From JACMLD01 sp039916305 (GTDB lineage: Bacteria; Bacteroidota; Bacteroidia; Chitinophagales; Chitinophagaceae), in the NCBI GenBank assembly GCA_039916305.1, contig JBDSLR010000017.1:248001-312000 (forward strand): DNA of 64,000 bases. The letters run 5' to 3'. Each line of letters opens with the position of its first letter. Position 1 is the stretch's first letter. The notes below the pieces were generated by a model. It worked only from the letters and a program-made list of their open reading frames with translations, was not told the DNA's origin and did no database searches. The translations under genes and the position numbers were made by a program. Below are positions 7,903-17,623 of the stretch, piece by piece.

Positions 7903-9243
7903 TTAGCTATTCCTGAAAGCCCATTTCCACATTTCCTTCCAGGTAGCTTTTTTGCCATACATTAAGATGCCGGTGCGGTAAATCTTAGCGCTGATCCAGG
8001 TAGTAACCAGAAAGCCAACAACCAGTAAAAACATGCTTAGGCCCAGCTGCCAGTAAGGTACCGTACCGGGTACGCCAAAAGGAATCCTTGCCATCATCAC
8101 AATGGGTGAAAAGAAGGGGATGATACTGCTCCAGGTGGCCAGTGCGCTGTCCGGGTGAGTAATGGCATTTATCATAATTACAATGGCCAGTATAATGGGC
8201 ATGGTAATAGGGAACATCAGGCTTTGCGCATCCTGCGGATCTTCATTTACAGAACTGCCCACCGCGGCAAATAATGCTGCATAGAACAAATAACCAAACA
8301 GAAAATAGAATATAAAACAACCTACTACCAACAGCCAGTTAACGGAAGATAACTGGTTGCTGGCTTTTGCAAGGCCAATCAATGCCTCATTACCCTGCAT
8401 ATTCATCTGCCCGCCAGGAATACTTTTATTCGCTTCATTCACTTGTTCCAGGAGATCATGTGGTATCAGTGCGCCGATAATGCTTGAAAAAACGGTAATA
8501 AGTATTATCCACATAAAAAATTGCGTTAGTCCAACCGCGCCGATGCCAATGATTTTACCCATCATCAGTTGAAAGGGTTTAACAGAAGATATAATAACTT
8601 CCGCAATACGGTTTACCTTTTCTTCCATGACGCCCCGCATTACCATGGCGCCATAAATGAATAAGGTTATGTATATTAAAAAACCTGCACCATAGCCCAC
8701 GCCATACGCTACCATAGAATTTCCGTCTTTTGAATTGGTGCCGGCGCCAACCCTTTTTTCCAGTACAGTAATTTTGCGGGAAGCTGATCTTACAGAATCA
8801 ATATTGCTGCTATTGACCTGGTACTTGCGCATAAGCATATCATTTTCCAGCTCTCTTCTGACTTTGTCTTCTATGCCAGCTTTTGCGGTTACTGCAAAAC
8901 TTTTTCTTGAATAGAGGCGCCATTCGGCACTTTTATTAATGGCAGTATACGGCGCATACAGGATAGCGGTATACCCATTTTTTTCAAAATTACCAGTGTC
9001 TACCAGCGGTACTGGGTTAAGCACCAGCCTTATCGATTTAATACTGTCGGAAGTTTTTTTGAATACACCTGATTCATCAATGATGGCTACTTTTTCTTTA
9101 TCCGTATTTTTAATGGTAATAACTACGATGATGCCGATTAAAGCAGCAAAAAAGATGGGTGTTAAAAAAGTAGATAGAATAAAGGTCCTGTTTCTTACCC
9201 TCGTCAGGTATTCCCGCTTTATAATAAGCCAGATTTTGTTCAT
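7903..9243 (-). CDS. ABC-2 type transporter permease (NatB-like)
   Basis: 446 residues. The N-terminus (MNKIWLIIKREYLTRVRNRTF) is the usual cytoplasmic lead-in of ABC-2 permeases. TM1 is at about 22-45, followed by a large extracytoplasmic domain (about 50-190) and a C-terminal block of five or so membrane spans. The segment YGAMVMRGVMEEKVNRIAEVIISSVKP is characteristic of the NatB/Na+-export-like subfamily. With the upstream ATPase gene (29-base gap, same strand) it should form an exporter; the cargo cannot be read from sequence. Confidence 0.92.
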   Translation of the reverse strand: MNKIWLIIKREYLTRVRNRTFILSTFLTPIFFAALIGIIVVITIKNTDKEKVAIIDESGVFKKTSDSIKSIRLVLNPVPLVDTGNFEKNGYTAILYAPYTAINKSAEWRLYSRKSFAVTAKAGIEDKVRRELENDMLMRKYQVNSSNIDSVRSASRKITVLEKRVGAGTNSKDGNSMVAYGVGYGAGFLIYITLFIYGAMVMRGVMEEKVNRIAEVIISSVKPFQLMMGKIIGIGAVGLTQFFMWIILITVFSSIIGALIPHDLLEQVNEANKSIPGGQMNMQGNEALIGLAKASNQLSSVNWLLVVGCFIFYFLFGYLFYAALFAAVGSSVNEDPQDAQSLMFPITMPIILAIVIMINAITHPDSALATWSSIIPFFSPIVMMARIPFGVPGTVPYWQLGLSMFLLVVGFLVTTWISAKIYRTGILMYGKKATWKEMWKWAFRNS

Positions 9244-9272
9244 GTAATAAGTGGTTTTGGGTAATAACTGAT

Positions 9273-10202
9273 TTATGCTACTTTTTGAAACTGTCTTGTT
9301 ACGGCCGTGCCTTCTACCAGCTTTATAAAAATGTCATTGAGCGAGGGCAGTATTTCATGAAACTCTTTTACGCCAATTCCTTGCTGTATGAAGTGTTGCA
9401 ATACATCATTGGTGCTGTGCCCGTCATTTATTTTAACGATCAGTCCCTTATCTTCTGTATTGATAACATCAAACGCAGGGCTATTGGTACTGGTTGCCGG
9501 ACCGTTAAGGCCGATGTGAAAAAGGTTTTCTTTATACTGTTGTTTTACGGCTGCTACTGTGCCATCCAGTATTTTGCAGCCTTTGTTTACCAGTATGATC
9601 TGGTCGCATATTTCTTCTACCTGCTCCATGCGGTGGGTGCTGAAAATAACAGTGCAGCCACTTTTAGCCAGTTTATATATTTCTTCTTTTATCAGGTTGC
9701 TGTTTACGGGGTCCAGGCCGCTGAAAGGCTCATCAAGAATAATTAGTTTGGGTTCATGCAACACAGTAATGACAAACTGGAGTTTTTGTCCCATGCCCTT
9801 GCTTAAATCTTCTATCTTTTTATTCCACCAGGTTTCCATTTCAAATTTGGTAAACCAGTTCTTTATCTTTTTGTAGGCAACGGGCCGGCTCAGGCCTTTT
9901 AACTGGGCCAGGTACATGGCCTGCTCACCAATCTTCATTTTTTTATACAACCCGCGTTCTTCCGGCATGTAGCCGATGCGCAGGGTGTCTTCCTCGGGAT
10001 TAAACTTTTTGCCTTCAAAAATAATTTCTCCCTCATCCGGGAAAAAAATACCGGTAATCATGCGCAACAGGGTTGTTTTGCCGGCGCCATTGGGACCCAG
10101 TAGCCCGAATATGGTACCGGGTTCTATGGAGAAGCTGATATCATCAACCGCTTTTTGCGTGGCATAATATTTTTTGAGATGGCGGACTTCCAGGAGTGGC
10201 AT
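9273..10202 (-). CDS. ABC transporter ATP-binding protein (NatA-like)
   Basis: 309 residues. Walker A is GPNGAGKTT, the signature is LSKGMGQK, Walker B is LIILDEPFSGLDP and the H-loop is FSTHRMEQ. A C-terminal DUF4162-like extension (from VNKGCKILDG to the end) is typical of ATPases that pair with ABC-2 permeases. It hydrolyses ATP to drive the permease encoded 29 bases downstream. The frame extends six codons further to 10220; ATG 10202 begins the canonical MPLLEVRHLKKYY. First gene of the pair. Confidence 0.94.
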   Translation of the reverse strand: MPLLEVRHLKKYYATQKAVDDISFSIEPGTIFGLLGPNGAGKTTLLRMITGIFFPDEGEIIFEGKKFNPEEDTLRIGYMPEERGLYKKMKIGEQAMYLAQLKGLSRPVAYKKIKNWFTKFEMETWWNKKIEDLSKGMGQKLQFVITVLHEPKLIILDEPFSGLDPVNSNLIKEEIYKLAKSGCTVIFSTHRMEQVEEICDQIILVNKGCKILDGTVAAVKQQYKENLFHIGLNGPATSTNSPAFDVINTEDKGLIVKINDGHSTNDVLQHFIQQGIGVKEFHEILPSLNDIFIKLVEGTAVTRQFQKVA

Positions 10203-10376
10203 GGAGGTAAATTTTATCAAATATAAACAGAGGTTGTGGAGCTGCCATTGAAATTATATAAGTGGCAGGCTATGATAAGACGCTGTTTAGGGTAGATTAT
10301 TACAATTTGCAGTATTCTTTTTTATTGTGTCGTCGTCTGCTAATGCAAGTAATAGTTGTTGAAGTTGTCTGAACGC

Positions 10377-11171
10377 CTATTCATAGCCCCAGGTACAGCT
10401 GCCCCAGTAGCTTTGCCAGCTGGCTGCGGGGTTATTGTTAAGATGGATCATTTGTACAGCGCTCACCATCCATTTACCACTGGTGGCTACCGTAAAACTT
10501 AGCAATCCTTTTTCATTGGTATGGTATTCGTGTTTGGATGTTTTGCCATCAATCCGCCGCCACACATTTACCAGCTGATTGCTGAGCAATTGTTTTTTAA
10601 AAAGCAGTTTTACTACCAGGCTGTCATTGTCTTTTAAAGTATACGGATTTACGAGCGGTATAATATCAAGCGGCAGATTTGTAGTACGGCTGATATTGCT
10701 TTTTTTATCACCTACCTGCAGCAGGGTTTTTACACTGCGCTGGTAAAATTCCCTGCCGGTTGAATCCATTTCCTGGTGGCTGGCGCGGTAGTCAAGGATG
10801 TTTTGCAAACCATCTTCTTTTAAATAGGCGTTGAACTTTGCCGAATCAAGCTGAATAAATGAGTTGGTAGAATTGAAGGTAACCATGGCCGTTCCTTCAT
10901 CAAAAATACTTAGTTGCAATGAATCACCTTTCTCATCAGCTACCTGGTCAGCAAGGTCATCGGTTAGATCGTCGAAATGTAATTGCAGGCTATTTACTTT
11001 ATCCCGGTTGCCAGCCCAGTTGCTGCCATCAAAATCTTCTCCTACCCAGAACCTGATATTGATATTATCGCCGGGCTGGTACATGAATTTTTCAGGTTGC
11101 AACCAGAACTCATGTGCCATCATGGGGAGTACAAATAAAGAAACGATGAGCAGAAGGATTGATTTTTTCAT
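10377..11171 (-). CDS. DUF4198 domain secreted protein
   Basis: 264 residues with signal peptide MKKSILLLIVSLFVLPMMA, followed directly by HEFWLQPEKFMYQPGD. That start is typical of DUF4198 proteins, which are found in some metal (nickel/cobalt) uptake loci. The mature protein looks all-beta, with a C-terminal TNEKGLLSFTVATSGKWMVSAV segment resembling an Ig-like sandwich. If metal-related, the mature N-terminal His is a candidate ligand, but no transporter or metalloenzyme gene lies beside it here. The next gene upstream on this strand is mlaF-like, 235 bases away; co-transcription is not assured. Confidence 0.83.
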   Translation of the reverse strand: MKKSILLLIVSLFVLPMMAHEFWLQPEKFMYQPGDNINIRFWVGEDFDGSNWAGNRDKVNSLQLHFDDLTDDLADQVADEKGDSLQLSIFDEGTAMVTFNSTNSFIQLDSAKFNAYLKEDGLQNILDYRASHQEMDSTGREFYQRSVKTLLQVGDKKSNISRTTNLPLDIIPLVNPYTLKDNDSLVVKLLFKKQLLSNQLVNVWRRIDGKTSKHEYHTNEKGLLSFTVATSGKWMVSAVQMIHLNNNPAASWQSYWGSCTWGYE

Positions 11172-11233
11172 CCCGATAAAATTATTGAGATTGTAGCAGA
11201 TGCGGAGTTTTTCTTACCGCCGTTGATGCCATT

Positions 11234-11251
11234 GTTGGTCTTATGACCAAC
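11234..11251. repeat. Small hairpin upstream of the DUF4198 gene
   Basis: GTTGGTC (11234-11240), four-base loop, GACCAAC (11245-11251): a perfect seven-base stem with no U-tract on either side. Role unknown; could be an operator for the DUF4198 gene starting at 11171. Confidence 0.4.
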
Positions 11252-11327
11252 GGCCAGCGGGGAAAGGATGTTCGTACTAACTGGCTGCATTTCTGTTGTT
11301 GGTGAAAACACCAGCAATGGCGCTGAA

Positions 11328-11409
11328 GGACTACGAACTAAGGGCCATGAACTAGGAACTGGTTCCGGGCAAAAGGACTACGGACTATGAACTAAAGACT
11401 AAGAACTAC
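11328..11409. repeat. Degenerate heptanucleotide repeat array (GRACTAN)
   Basis: Reading in steps of seven gives ggactac, gaactaa, gggccat, gaactag, gaactgg, ttccggg, a five-base slip, then ggactac, ggactat, gaactaa, agactaa, gaactac. The consensus is G(G/A)ACTA(N). The array runs to 11409 and contains the TAG stop of the MlaF-like gene (11406-11408). Confidence 0.75.
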
Positions 11410-12215
11410 TTAAGCAGTTCATCCATGTTGCGGTTATTGTCAATCTTACCTTTGGCTTCCAGCATGCGCATGTCTTTGGCGTCCTGTAAAAAGTTAGAGG
11501 CAAAAATGAAGGAGTTGAGTTTTTCATTTTTACTGAAGATGATGTCTTCGTTACTGCCTTCCCATTCTTTGAGGCCCTGGAACATATAGATAATGTGATC
11601 GCCGGTTTCCATTACGCTGTTCATGTCATGCGTATTAACTACAGTAGTGATGTTGTATTCAACTGTAATTTCCTGTATCAGTTTATCTATTACCATGGAT
11701 GTTTGCGGGTCAAGACCGGAGTTGGGCTCATCACAAAAAAGGTATTTGGGGTTTAATACAATCGCCCTGGCAATGCCCACTCTTTTCTTCATGCCACCGC
11801 TTATTTCTGCCGGAAATTTTTTATTGGCGTCTTTCAGGTTTACCCTGTCAAGCACTTCGTTCACCCGTTTCATTTTTTCCGCGTACGTCCAGGTGGTAAA
11901 CATGTTTAGCGGAAACATGATATTCTTTTCTACCGTGAGGCTGTCAAACAGCGCAGAACCCTGGAACAGCATACCTATTTGCTGCCGCAGTTCCTTGCGC
12001 TGGTCGTCATCCATTTCAGTAAAGTTGATGCCATTGTATAAAATATCGCCTTCGTCGGGTTCAAATAAACCCACCAGGCATTTCATCAGTACAGTTTTAC
12101 CGCTGCCGCTGGTGCCAATGATCAGGTTGCATTTGCCGGCTTCCAGTACTGCGCTTACATCATTCAGCACTACTTTATCACCAAACGTTTTTCTTATGTT
12201 TTTAAATTCAATCAT
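11406..12215 (-). CDS. MlaF-like lipid-transport ABC ATPase
   Basis: 269 residues. Walker A is IGTSGSGKT, the signature is ISGGMKKRVGIARAI (the extended form seen in MlaF/Ttg2A), Walker B is YLFCDEPNSGLDP and the H-loop is VNTHDM. Together with the MlaE-like permease encoded three bases upstream it should power phospholipid movement between inner membrane and periplasm. No MlaD (MCE) gene adjoins, though in Bacteroidota it is often elsewhere. The stop codon lies inside a heptanucleotide repeat, so the last residues could vary between strains. Confidence 0.93.
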   Translation of the reverse strand: MIEFKNIRKTFGDKVVLNDVSAVLEAGKCNLIIGTSGSGKTVLMKCLVGLFEPDEGDILYNGINFTEMDDDQRKELRQQIGMLFQGSALFDSLTVEKNIMFPLNMFTTWTYAEKMKRVNEVLDRVNLKDANKKFPAEISGGMKKRVGIARAIVLNPKYLFCDEPNSGLDPQTSMVIDKLIQEITVEYNITTVVNTHDMNSVMETGDHIIYMFQGLKEWEGSNEDIIFSKNEKLNSFIFASNFLQDAKDMRMLEAKGKIDNNRNMDELLK

Positions 12216-12218
12216 AGT

Positions 12219-12971
12219 TTAACCGGCTGGTGCACTCAGCAATAATTGTGCAAGTGTATAATCAGCAAAAAGTATCATGATACAGCTTATTACCACGGCG
12301 CGTGTGCTTGCCCTGCCAATTTCAAGGGCACCGCCCTGTACATGGTAACCAAAGTATGCAGGTATACTGGAAATAATAAAGGCAAATGTATAGGCTTTTA
12401 TAAGGGCAAACCAAACGTTAAATGCCACAAAATTTTGCATCAGTCCCTTGTCAAAATCATAGGCAGATAAAATGCCCGAGCCCAGCCCGGCAATTCTTCC
12501 GCCCCAAATGCCAAGTGCGGCAGACAGTACTACCAGCATGGGTATTACCAGGAGTGCGGCAATAATTCTTGGCATAATCAGGTAGGCTTTTGTGTTGATA
12601 CCCATTATTTCAAGGGCATCAATCTGTTCACTTACCCGCATATTGCCCAGTTCACTGGCTATTTTACTGCCTACTACCCCGGCCAGAACAATACAAACCA
12701 GGGTAGGCGCAAACTCCAGTATTACCGTATCTCTTACAATTTGTGCAATACTTGCTTTGGGAATGATAGGGCTTACCAGCTGATAAGCTGTCTGCACTGC
12801 AGACACAGCGCCCATAAAAAAAGAAATGATCACCACAATGCCCAGTGAACCGATGCCGATTTCGGAACATTGGTGCATAAACTCTTTCCAGTAAACACGC
12901 ATATTTTCCGGTTTGGAAAACATGCCTTTCAGCATTAGAAGGTATCGGCCCAGTTCGGTAAAAAATGTCAT
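12219..12971 (-). CDS. MlaE-like lipid-transport ABC permease
   Basis: 250 residues of the MlaE (DUF140) permease family with five or six membrane spans. Motifs: an amphipathic N-terminal interface helix, the segment FFMGAVSAVQTAYQL, then LVCIVLAGVVGSKIASELGNMRVSEQIDALEIMGI (the coupling-helix region), and a C-terminal GYHVQGGALEIGRASTRAVV. It forms the membrane channel for the ATPase encoded three bases downstream. The lipoprotein gene 13001-13441 ends 29 bases upstream on the same strand and may belong to the same transcript. Confidence 0.94.
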   Translation of the reverse strand: MTFFTELGRYLLMLKGMFSKPENMRVYWKEFMHQCSEIGIGSLGIVVIISFFMGAVSAVQTAYQLVSPIIPKASIAQIVRDTVILEFAPTLVCIVLAGVVGSKIASELGNMRVSEQIDALEIMGINTKAYLIMPRIIAALLVIPMLVVLSAALGIWGGRIAGLGSGILSAYDFDKGLMQNFVAFNVWFALIKAYTFAFIISSIPAYFGYHVQGGALEIGRASTRAVVISCIMILFADYTLAQLLLSAPAG

Positions 12972-13000
12972 AGTAAATGGCTGTCAACAGGAAATAACAA

Positions 13001-13441
13001 TTACTCAATGGTTATTTTACTGTCGTTGTCTATATTGGTTCGTTTATCAAAAATAAAATCTATAAACCTTGCCTCTTCTTTTTTTCCTTTCACCAGCTGG
13101 CTGCTACGGCCCATTTCCAGGCCCTTGTTATCGTAAGCCTTTAGCAAAATTTTGCGCGAAAAATCTTTATTAAAGATAAAGTAGATGCTCAGCATATTAT
13201 CTGTGCCATCTTTACTTTTCAGGATAATTTTACCAATGTCAACAGCCTTTAGGGCATTGCTGTCCGTTTTGGTAATATTTATTTCATACGATGATTTTAC
13301 GCCCTTGCTTACACCCTTGGCTACTTCACTTACCGCTTGTCCTGCTTTTTCACTGGCATGCTGTATTTTCTCATTTACATTGCTGCCGTTGCAGGCAACT
13401 AATGCAAAACAACTATACAAAGCCAGGTATTTTACTGTCAT
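13001..13441 (-). CDS. Putative lipoprotein of unknown function
   Basis: 146 residues. A short hydrophobic start (MTVKYLALYSCFALVAC) ends in a lipobox-like LVAC with Cys17 followed by N-G-S, pointing to a lipoprotein. Residues about 25-50 form an amphipathic helix with repeated A-x-E-K-A/V-x-K-G-V pattern; the remainder is predicted beta (IILKSKDGTDNMLSIYFIF...). I do not recognise a family. It lies 29 bases upstream of the mlaE-like gene, so a role beside the lipid transporter is possible but only by position. Confidence 0.75.
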   Translation of the reverse strand: MTVKYLALYSCFALVACNGSNVNEKIQHASEKAGQAVSEVAKGVSKGVKSSYEINITKTDSNALKAVDIGKIILKSKDGTDNMLSIYFIFNKDFSRKILLKAYDNKGLEMGRSSQLVKGKKEEARFIDFIFDKRTNIDNDSKITIE

Positions 13442-13579
13442 AAGCGTCTTACTGAATTCAATAGTATGGATGAATAATTTCGGCCATTCTTCTTTTGTGC
13501 CGCACCGGCAGCGCCCTACGCACTCCCCGGCCTTTTTGGAATACGTAACGCCCGTAAATTACGGTCTATTCCGCAGTTT

Positions 13580-15937
13580 TTACAAGTCTTTACTCACTTT
13601 CGTAAAACCCTTCCACCAGCTTGATTTTTTCATATCAGTTGGCAAAGGAGATTCACTCGGGGTTGTCTTACTTTTTATCTGAGCATCAATAACCGCTACC
13701 AGGGCCATATTGTAAATACTGCGCACAGAGCTGCCCAGCTGCAGTACGTGTACCGGTTTTTTTAAACCAAGCAGTATTGGTCCAATGGCATCAGCGCCGC
13801 CTACTTCTTTCAACAGGTTATAGGCCACATTGCCGGCAGCCAGGTTCGGAAAAATAAGTGTATTAACATCCTGGTCTACCAGCTCACTGAAAGGATAATT
13901 ATCGCGTAGTATTTCCTTATTAAAAGCTACGCTGGCCTGCATTTCACCATCTACCAGCAGGGAAGGGTTTCTTTGTTTCACTATTTTCCTGGCTTCTGCC
14001 ACCAGCCTCGCTTCGGGCGAATTACTGCTGCCAAAATTGGAATAGCTGAGCATGGCTACCCGCGGTACAAGGTTAAAATTGCGTACTTCTTTGGCCACCA
14101 TTAATGTAATATCTGCCAGTTCTTCTGCCGTTGGGTTAAAGTTCACCGTGGTATCTGCCATAAAAAGCGGGCCCCGTTTGGTCAGCAGCAGGTACATGCC
14201 TGCAATCTTTTTCACCCCATCTTCGGTACCAATTACATGCAAGGCCGGGCGTATGGTATCAGCATAGTTTTTGGTAAGGCCAGATATCATTGCATCCGCT
14301 TCACCCGTTTCCACCATCATGCAGCCAAAATAGCTGCGGTTTTTCATCAGCTTTACAGATTCGTATAAGTTGAGGCCCTTGCGTTGCCTTTTATGAAAAA
14401 ACAGGTCGGCGTATTCTTTTCTTTTTGCATCAAATTCATCCAGCTGCGGGTCTACTATGGGCATATCTTCCAGGTCGATGCTGTTGGCTTCTGCTATTGT
14501 GCGGATCTTTTTTTCGTTGCCCAGCAGGATGGGGAAGGCAATGCCTTCATCAAAACAAATTTGTGCAGTTTTTAAAATTTTCAGGTTGTCAGCTTCTGCA
14601 AAAACAATCCGCTTCGGATCGCGCCGCGCTTTATTGCCAATAATGCGGATGAGCTGGTTATCAAGTCCCAGCCGCTTATTTAAATTAATACTATACGATT
14701 CCCAGTTAGTAATAATATTTTGCGCTACACCGCTTTCTATTGCAGCTTTTGCTACAGCCGGTGCCACGGTGGCCAGTAAGCGCGGATCAAGTGGTTTAGG
14801 AATAATGTAAGTGGGTCCGAATGAAATGGTTTTTTCATTGTACGCCATGTTTACAATATCAGGCACAGGCGTTTTGGCCAGTTCGGCAAGGGCTTTTACA
14901 GCAGCCAGTTTCATGGCTTCGTTTATCTGCGTGGCGCGTACATCCAGTGCACCGCGAAAAATGTAGGGAAAGCCCAGTACGTTGTTTACCTGGTTGGGGT
15001 AATCGCTGCGGCCTGTAGCCATAATAAGATCATCACGCGTATCTATAGCCGCTTCATAAGCAATTTCGGGGTCTGGATTGGCCATGGCAAAAACAATGGG
15101 CCTTTTGCCCATGCTCTTCACCATATCAGGAGTAACCACATTACCTACACTGAGACCAAGAAACACATCTGCGTCTTTCATAGCAGCGGCCAAAGTGGTA
15201 TCGGGTGTTTTTACTGCCAGTAGCCGGCGGTCTTCGTCCAGGTCGGCCCGTTGATCATGTATTACGCCGGCAATATCAAAAAGGGTAAAATTTTCATATT
15301 TGGCGCCCAGTGCCAGGTAGAGTTTTACGCAGGCCATGGCGGCCGCACCCGCACCATTGACCACAAATTTTACCTTGTCAATTTTTTTCTTCTGTAATTC
15401 CAGGGCATTCAGCAATGCGGCACTGCTGATGATGGCGGTGCCATGCTGGTCATCATGCATCACCGGAATTTTTAACTGGCTGCGCAGTTGCTGTTCTATA
15501 TAAAAGCATTCCGGCGCTTTTATATCCTCCAGGTTGATGCCGCCAAAAGTAGGCTCCAGCGATTTTACAATCTGTACAAATTTTTCCGGATCTTTTTCAT
15601 TAATCTCAATATCAAACACATCAATATCGGCAAATATTTTAAAAAGAACTCCCTTGCCTTCCATGACAGGCTTACTGGCTTCGGGGCCAATATCGCCCAG
15701 CCCAAGTACGGCGGTGCCATTGGAGATAACTCCCACCAGATTACCCTTGGCAGTATACTTGTACACGTTTTCAGGAAGTGCATAAATTTCTTTGCAGGGC
15801 TCTGCTACGCCGGGGCTGTAGGCCAGTGATAAATCCCGCTGCGTCTTTGCTTCCTTGGTAGGCACTACTTCAATCTTTCCCGGTCTTCCCTTGGAATGAT
15901 ATTCAAGTGCCTGCTCGCGTCTGAGTTTCTTTTGCAT
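13580..15937 (-). CDS. maeB: NADP-dependent malic enzyme fused to phosphotransacetylase-like domain
   Basis: 785 residues. Residues 1-430 are the malic enzyme: the conserved SLAYSPGVAEPC segment, GLGDIGPEASKPVMEGK, the catalytic/metal region DIDVFDIE, and a Rossmann VVNGAGAAAMACVKL. Residues about 440-765 are a phosphate acetyltransferase-like domain (KRIVFAEADNLKILK..., ending GPILLGLKKPVHVLQLGSSVRSI). The full-length fusion is the standard MaeB form, which decarboxylates malate to pyruvate with NADP+; the PTA-like part is usually regulatory, responding to acetyl-CoA. It stands alone on the minus strand, and its start region contains TACTTTGC-like promoter sequence about 30 bases upstream. 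Confidence 0.96.
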   Translation of the reverse strand: MQKKLRREQALEYHSKGRPGKIEVVPTKEAKTQRDLSLAYSPGVAEPCKEIYALPENVYKYTAKGNLVGVISNGTAVLGLGDIGPEASKPVMEGKGVLFKIFADIDVFDIEINEKDPEKFVQIVKSLEPTFGGINLEDIKAPECFYIEQQLRSQLKIPVMHDDQHGTAIISSAALLNALELQKKKIDKVKFVVNGAGAAAMACVKLYLALGAKYENFTLFDIAGVIHDQRADLDEDRRLLAVKTPDTTLAAAMKDADVFLGLSVGNVVTPDMVKSMGKRPIVFAMANPDPEIAYEAAIDTRDDLIMATGRSDYPNQVNNVLGFPYIFRGALDVRATQINEAMKLAAVKALAELAKTPVPDIVNMAYNEKTISFGPTYIIPKPLDPRLLATVAPAVAKAAIESGVAQNIITNWESYSINLNKRLGLDNQLIRIIGNKARRDPKRIVFAEADNLKILKTAQICFDEGIAFPILLGNEKKIRTIAEANSIDLEDMPIVDPQLDEFDAKRKEYADLFFHKRQRKGLNLYESVKLMKNRSYFGCMMVETGEADAMISGLTKNYADTIRPALHVIGTEDGVKKIAGMYLLLTKRGPLFMADTTVNFNPTAEELADITLMVAKEVRNFNLVPRVAMLSYSNFGSSNSPEARLVAEARKIVKQRNPSLLVDGEMQASVAFNKEILRDNYPFSELVDQDVNTLIFPNLAAGNVAYNLLKEVGGADAIGPILLGLKKPVHVLQLGSSVRSIYNMALVAVIDAQIKSKTTPSESPLPTDMKKSSWWKGFTKVSKDL

Positions 15938-16603
15938 AGGCTATTAAGAATGGCGTGCAAAGTACGAAAATATAGATAGATGGGGTGGAAAGGAATTGTA
16001 GCATTTGATAGGGGGATTGTTGTTTTACTGCGTGTCCGGGAAGATGCATATTTTATGATTCGGGTGAGCGGCTATGCTAATGCTGTCTGTATTTTTAAAG
16101 CTGGCGCATCGTGTTAACTGCACATTAATCAATGCTGCGTAGTGCTACGCTATAAGTAGGGTGGCACTACTTGCAACTTTTATTGGCGGTCAGCGTACTT
16201 TTATATTCCTGGTACATAGTGCAGCAGTGGTAATTCGTTTACTTTCACTATATGAATTTTTCTTTAGTTTGCCATGTGTTGCAAAATAGCTTCGAATTGC
16301 TCTTGACGGTTTAGCTGTATTGCAAGTCTGTATTCAGGTGTTGTATTAAAAGGCAACTAATTTTAAGTGGTCAGCTATAGAATGAACAATATTGCCTGTC
16401 CATCTGCAAGTTGCCAAGTTTTTTTTCACAGGGAATGAAAAAAGAAGATAATCCATTTGACGGTCCGGTACCCCCGGTTAATGCACCACCGGTTTAATAA
16501 GCAGTAAACAGCAGGTTTTTGCAGAAAAAATCAGTAATTCAGGCGTATTATATTTTCCCTTACACAACGCCGTTACCTTTTTTATTAATGCTTATTTTCG
16601 CAG
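15938..16603. other. Long intergenic region without a convincing gene
   Basis: 666 bases between divergent maeB (-) and the membrane LytTR gene (+). It holds a 14-base palindrome GCGTAG-TG-CTACGC at 16137-16150. It also holds a 20-codon reading frame (16435-16497, proline-rich end PVPPVNAPPV) preceded by AGGGA, which I do not count as a gene. The rest is AT-rich and looks like promoter space or decayed sequence. Confidence 0.5.
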
Positions 16604-17623
16604 ATGCTCAAAATTTTACAACAGCCCTTTCCCTCACAAACAAGTACAAGTCACACCGTAAGGATGTGCTTTGTCGCGGGCTTTTGTGTCTTTGCTGCTT
16701 TATATTTTATACAACCCTTTGGTTTAGTGCAGGCAACAGCTAAAATGGTTGCTGCAATAGCCTTTAAATATGCATTGGTTACACTCGTGTTATCATTGTT
16801 TTGCACAACGGTAGTGCGCAGGATGTTCCCCCGGGCTTTCGACGAGAAGCACTGGACCGTATTGCTGGAAATGATCTTTCTGATGAGCATGGTGCTGGTG
16901 ATTGCATTTGGCAATCTGTGGTTAACCAGCTACGTTTTTGGTACTAAAATTTCAGCGGGGCTGATTGCAACCATTATAAAATACACCTTGTTTATTGGCA
17001 TTGCACCTGTAATGCTCTCCGTGTTGCTGAAGCAACAAAAATTACTCTCAAAGTACAGTGGCGAAGCAGGCCAGATTGAACAGTTGATTGCTGTGCCTGC
17101 AACAGTAAACCTGCCTGCAACAGACGCGATATCAAATGAAGCGATGACCGTAGAGCCAGGTACTTCTGCGAAAATTGCCCCGGTTCCAGCACCCGTGCGA
17201 AGTACACAAGCTGCGGCCGAAGATAATTTGGGTGCGGATGCACCAGTGCCGGAGGCTGACAGTCTGCTCCTGAAACTCAAAGGCAATAACCAGTCAGAAC
17301 ACCTGCAAATTACAGTAGCTGATTTTTTATTTGCCGAAGCTGCTGATAATTATACCAGCATTCATTACCTGCAGAAAGAGGTGAATAAGCAGCTGCTATT
17401 CCGCGTACCGGTTAATAGCCTGGAAGCGCAAACGGCAGGTGCGGGAACCATTTTCCGCTGCCATAAATCTTACCTGGTCAATTTGCAGCATGTAACCCAT
17501 ATAAGTGGCAATGCGCAAGGCTACACTCTGCACCTGCTTAGCAATACATTTGAAGTGCCGGTGAGCCGCACATTAAATAGTCTTATTAAGGAAAAAATAG
17601 CCATGGTACATAAGAGAAAATGA
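16604..17623 (+). CDS. Membrane-anchored LytTR DNA-binding regulator
   Basis: 339 residues. Four hydrophobic spans lie between about 22 and 145 (CFVAGFCVFAALYFI, FKYALVTLVLSLFC, MIFLMSMVLVIAF, TIIKYTLFIGIAPVML). An Ala/Pro-rich linker follows (about 165-225). The C-terminal 100 residues are a LytTR domain: a FLFAEAADNYTSIHY strand-loop, FRCHKSYLVNLQHV and FEVPVSRTLNSLIKEKI. There is no receiver, so this is a one-component type in which the membrane part replaces phosphorylation; such proteins are common in Bacteroidota. Target genes unknown. It is followed by a co-directional membrane protein gene 183 bases downstream. Confidence 0.88.
   Translation: MLKILQQPFPSQTSTSHTVRMCFVAGFCVFAALYFIQPFGLVQATAKMVAAIAFKYALVTLVLSLFCTTVVRRMFPRAFDEKHWTVLLEMIFLMSMVLVIAFGNLWLTSYVFGTKISAGLIATIIKYTLFIGIAPVMLSVLLKQQKLLSKYSGEAGQIEQLIAVPATVNLPATDAISNEAMTVEPGTSAKIAPVPAPVRSTQAAAEDNLGADAPVPEADSLLLKLKGNNQSEHLQITVADFLFAEAADNYTSIHYLQKEVNKQLLFRVPVNSLEAQTAGAGTIFRCHKSYLVNLQHVTHISGNAQGYTLHLLSNTFEVPVSRTLNSLIKEKIAMVHKRK

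Noticed and set aside
11406..12971. Disrupted mla operon because mlaD is missing
   Set aside because: In Bacteroidota the MCE-protein gene is often encoded elsewhere, so absence here is not evidence of damage.
16435..16497. 20-codon frame with a proline-rich end preceded by AGGGA
   Set aside because: Too short to support without conservation data; recorded only as part of the intergenic description.
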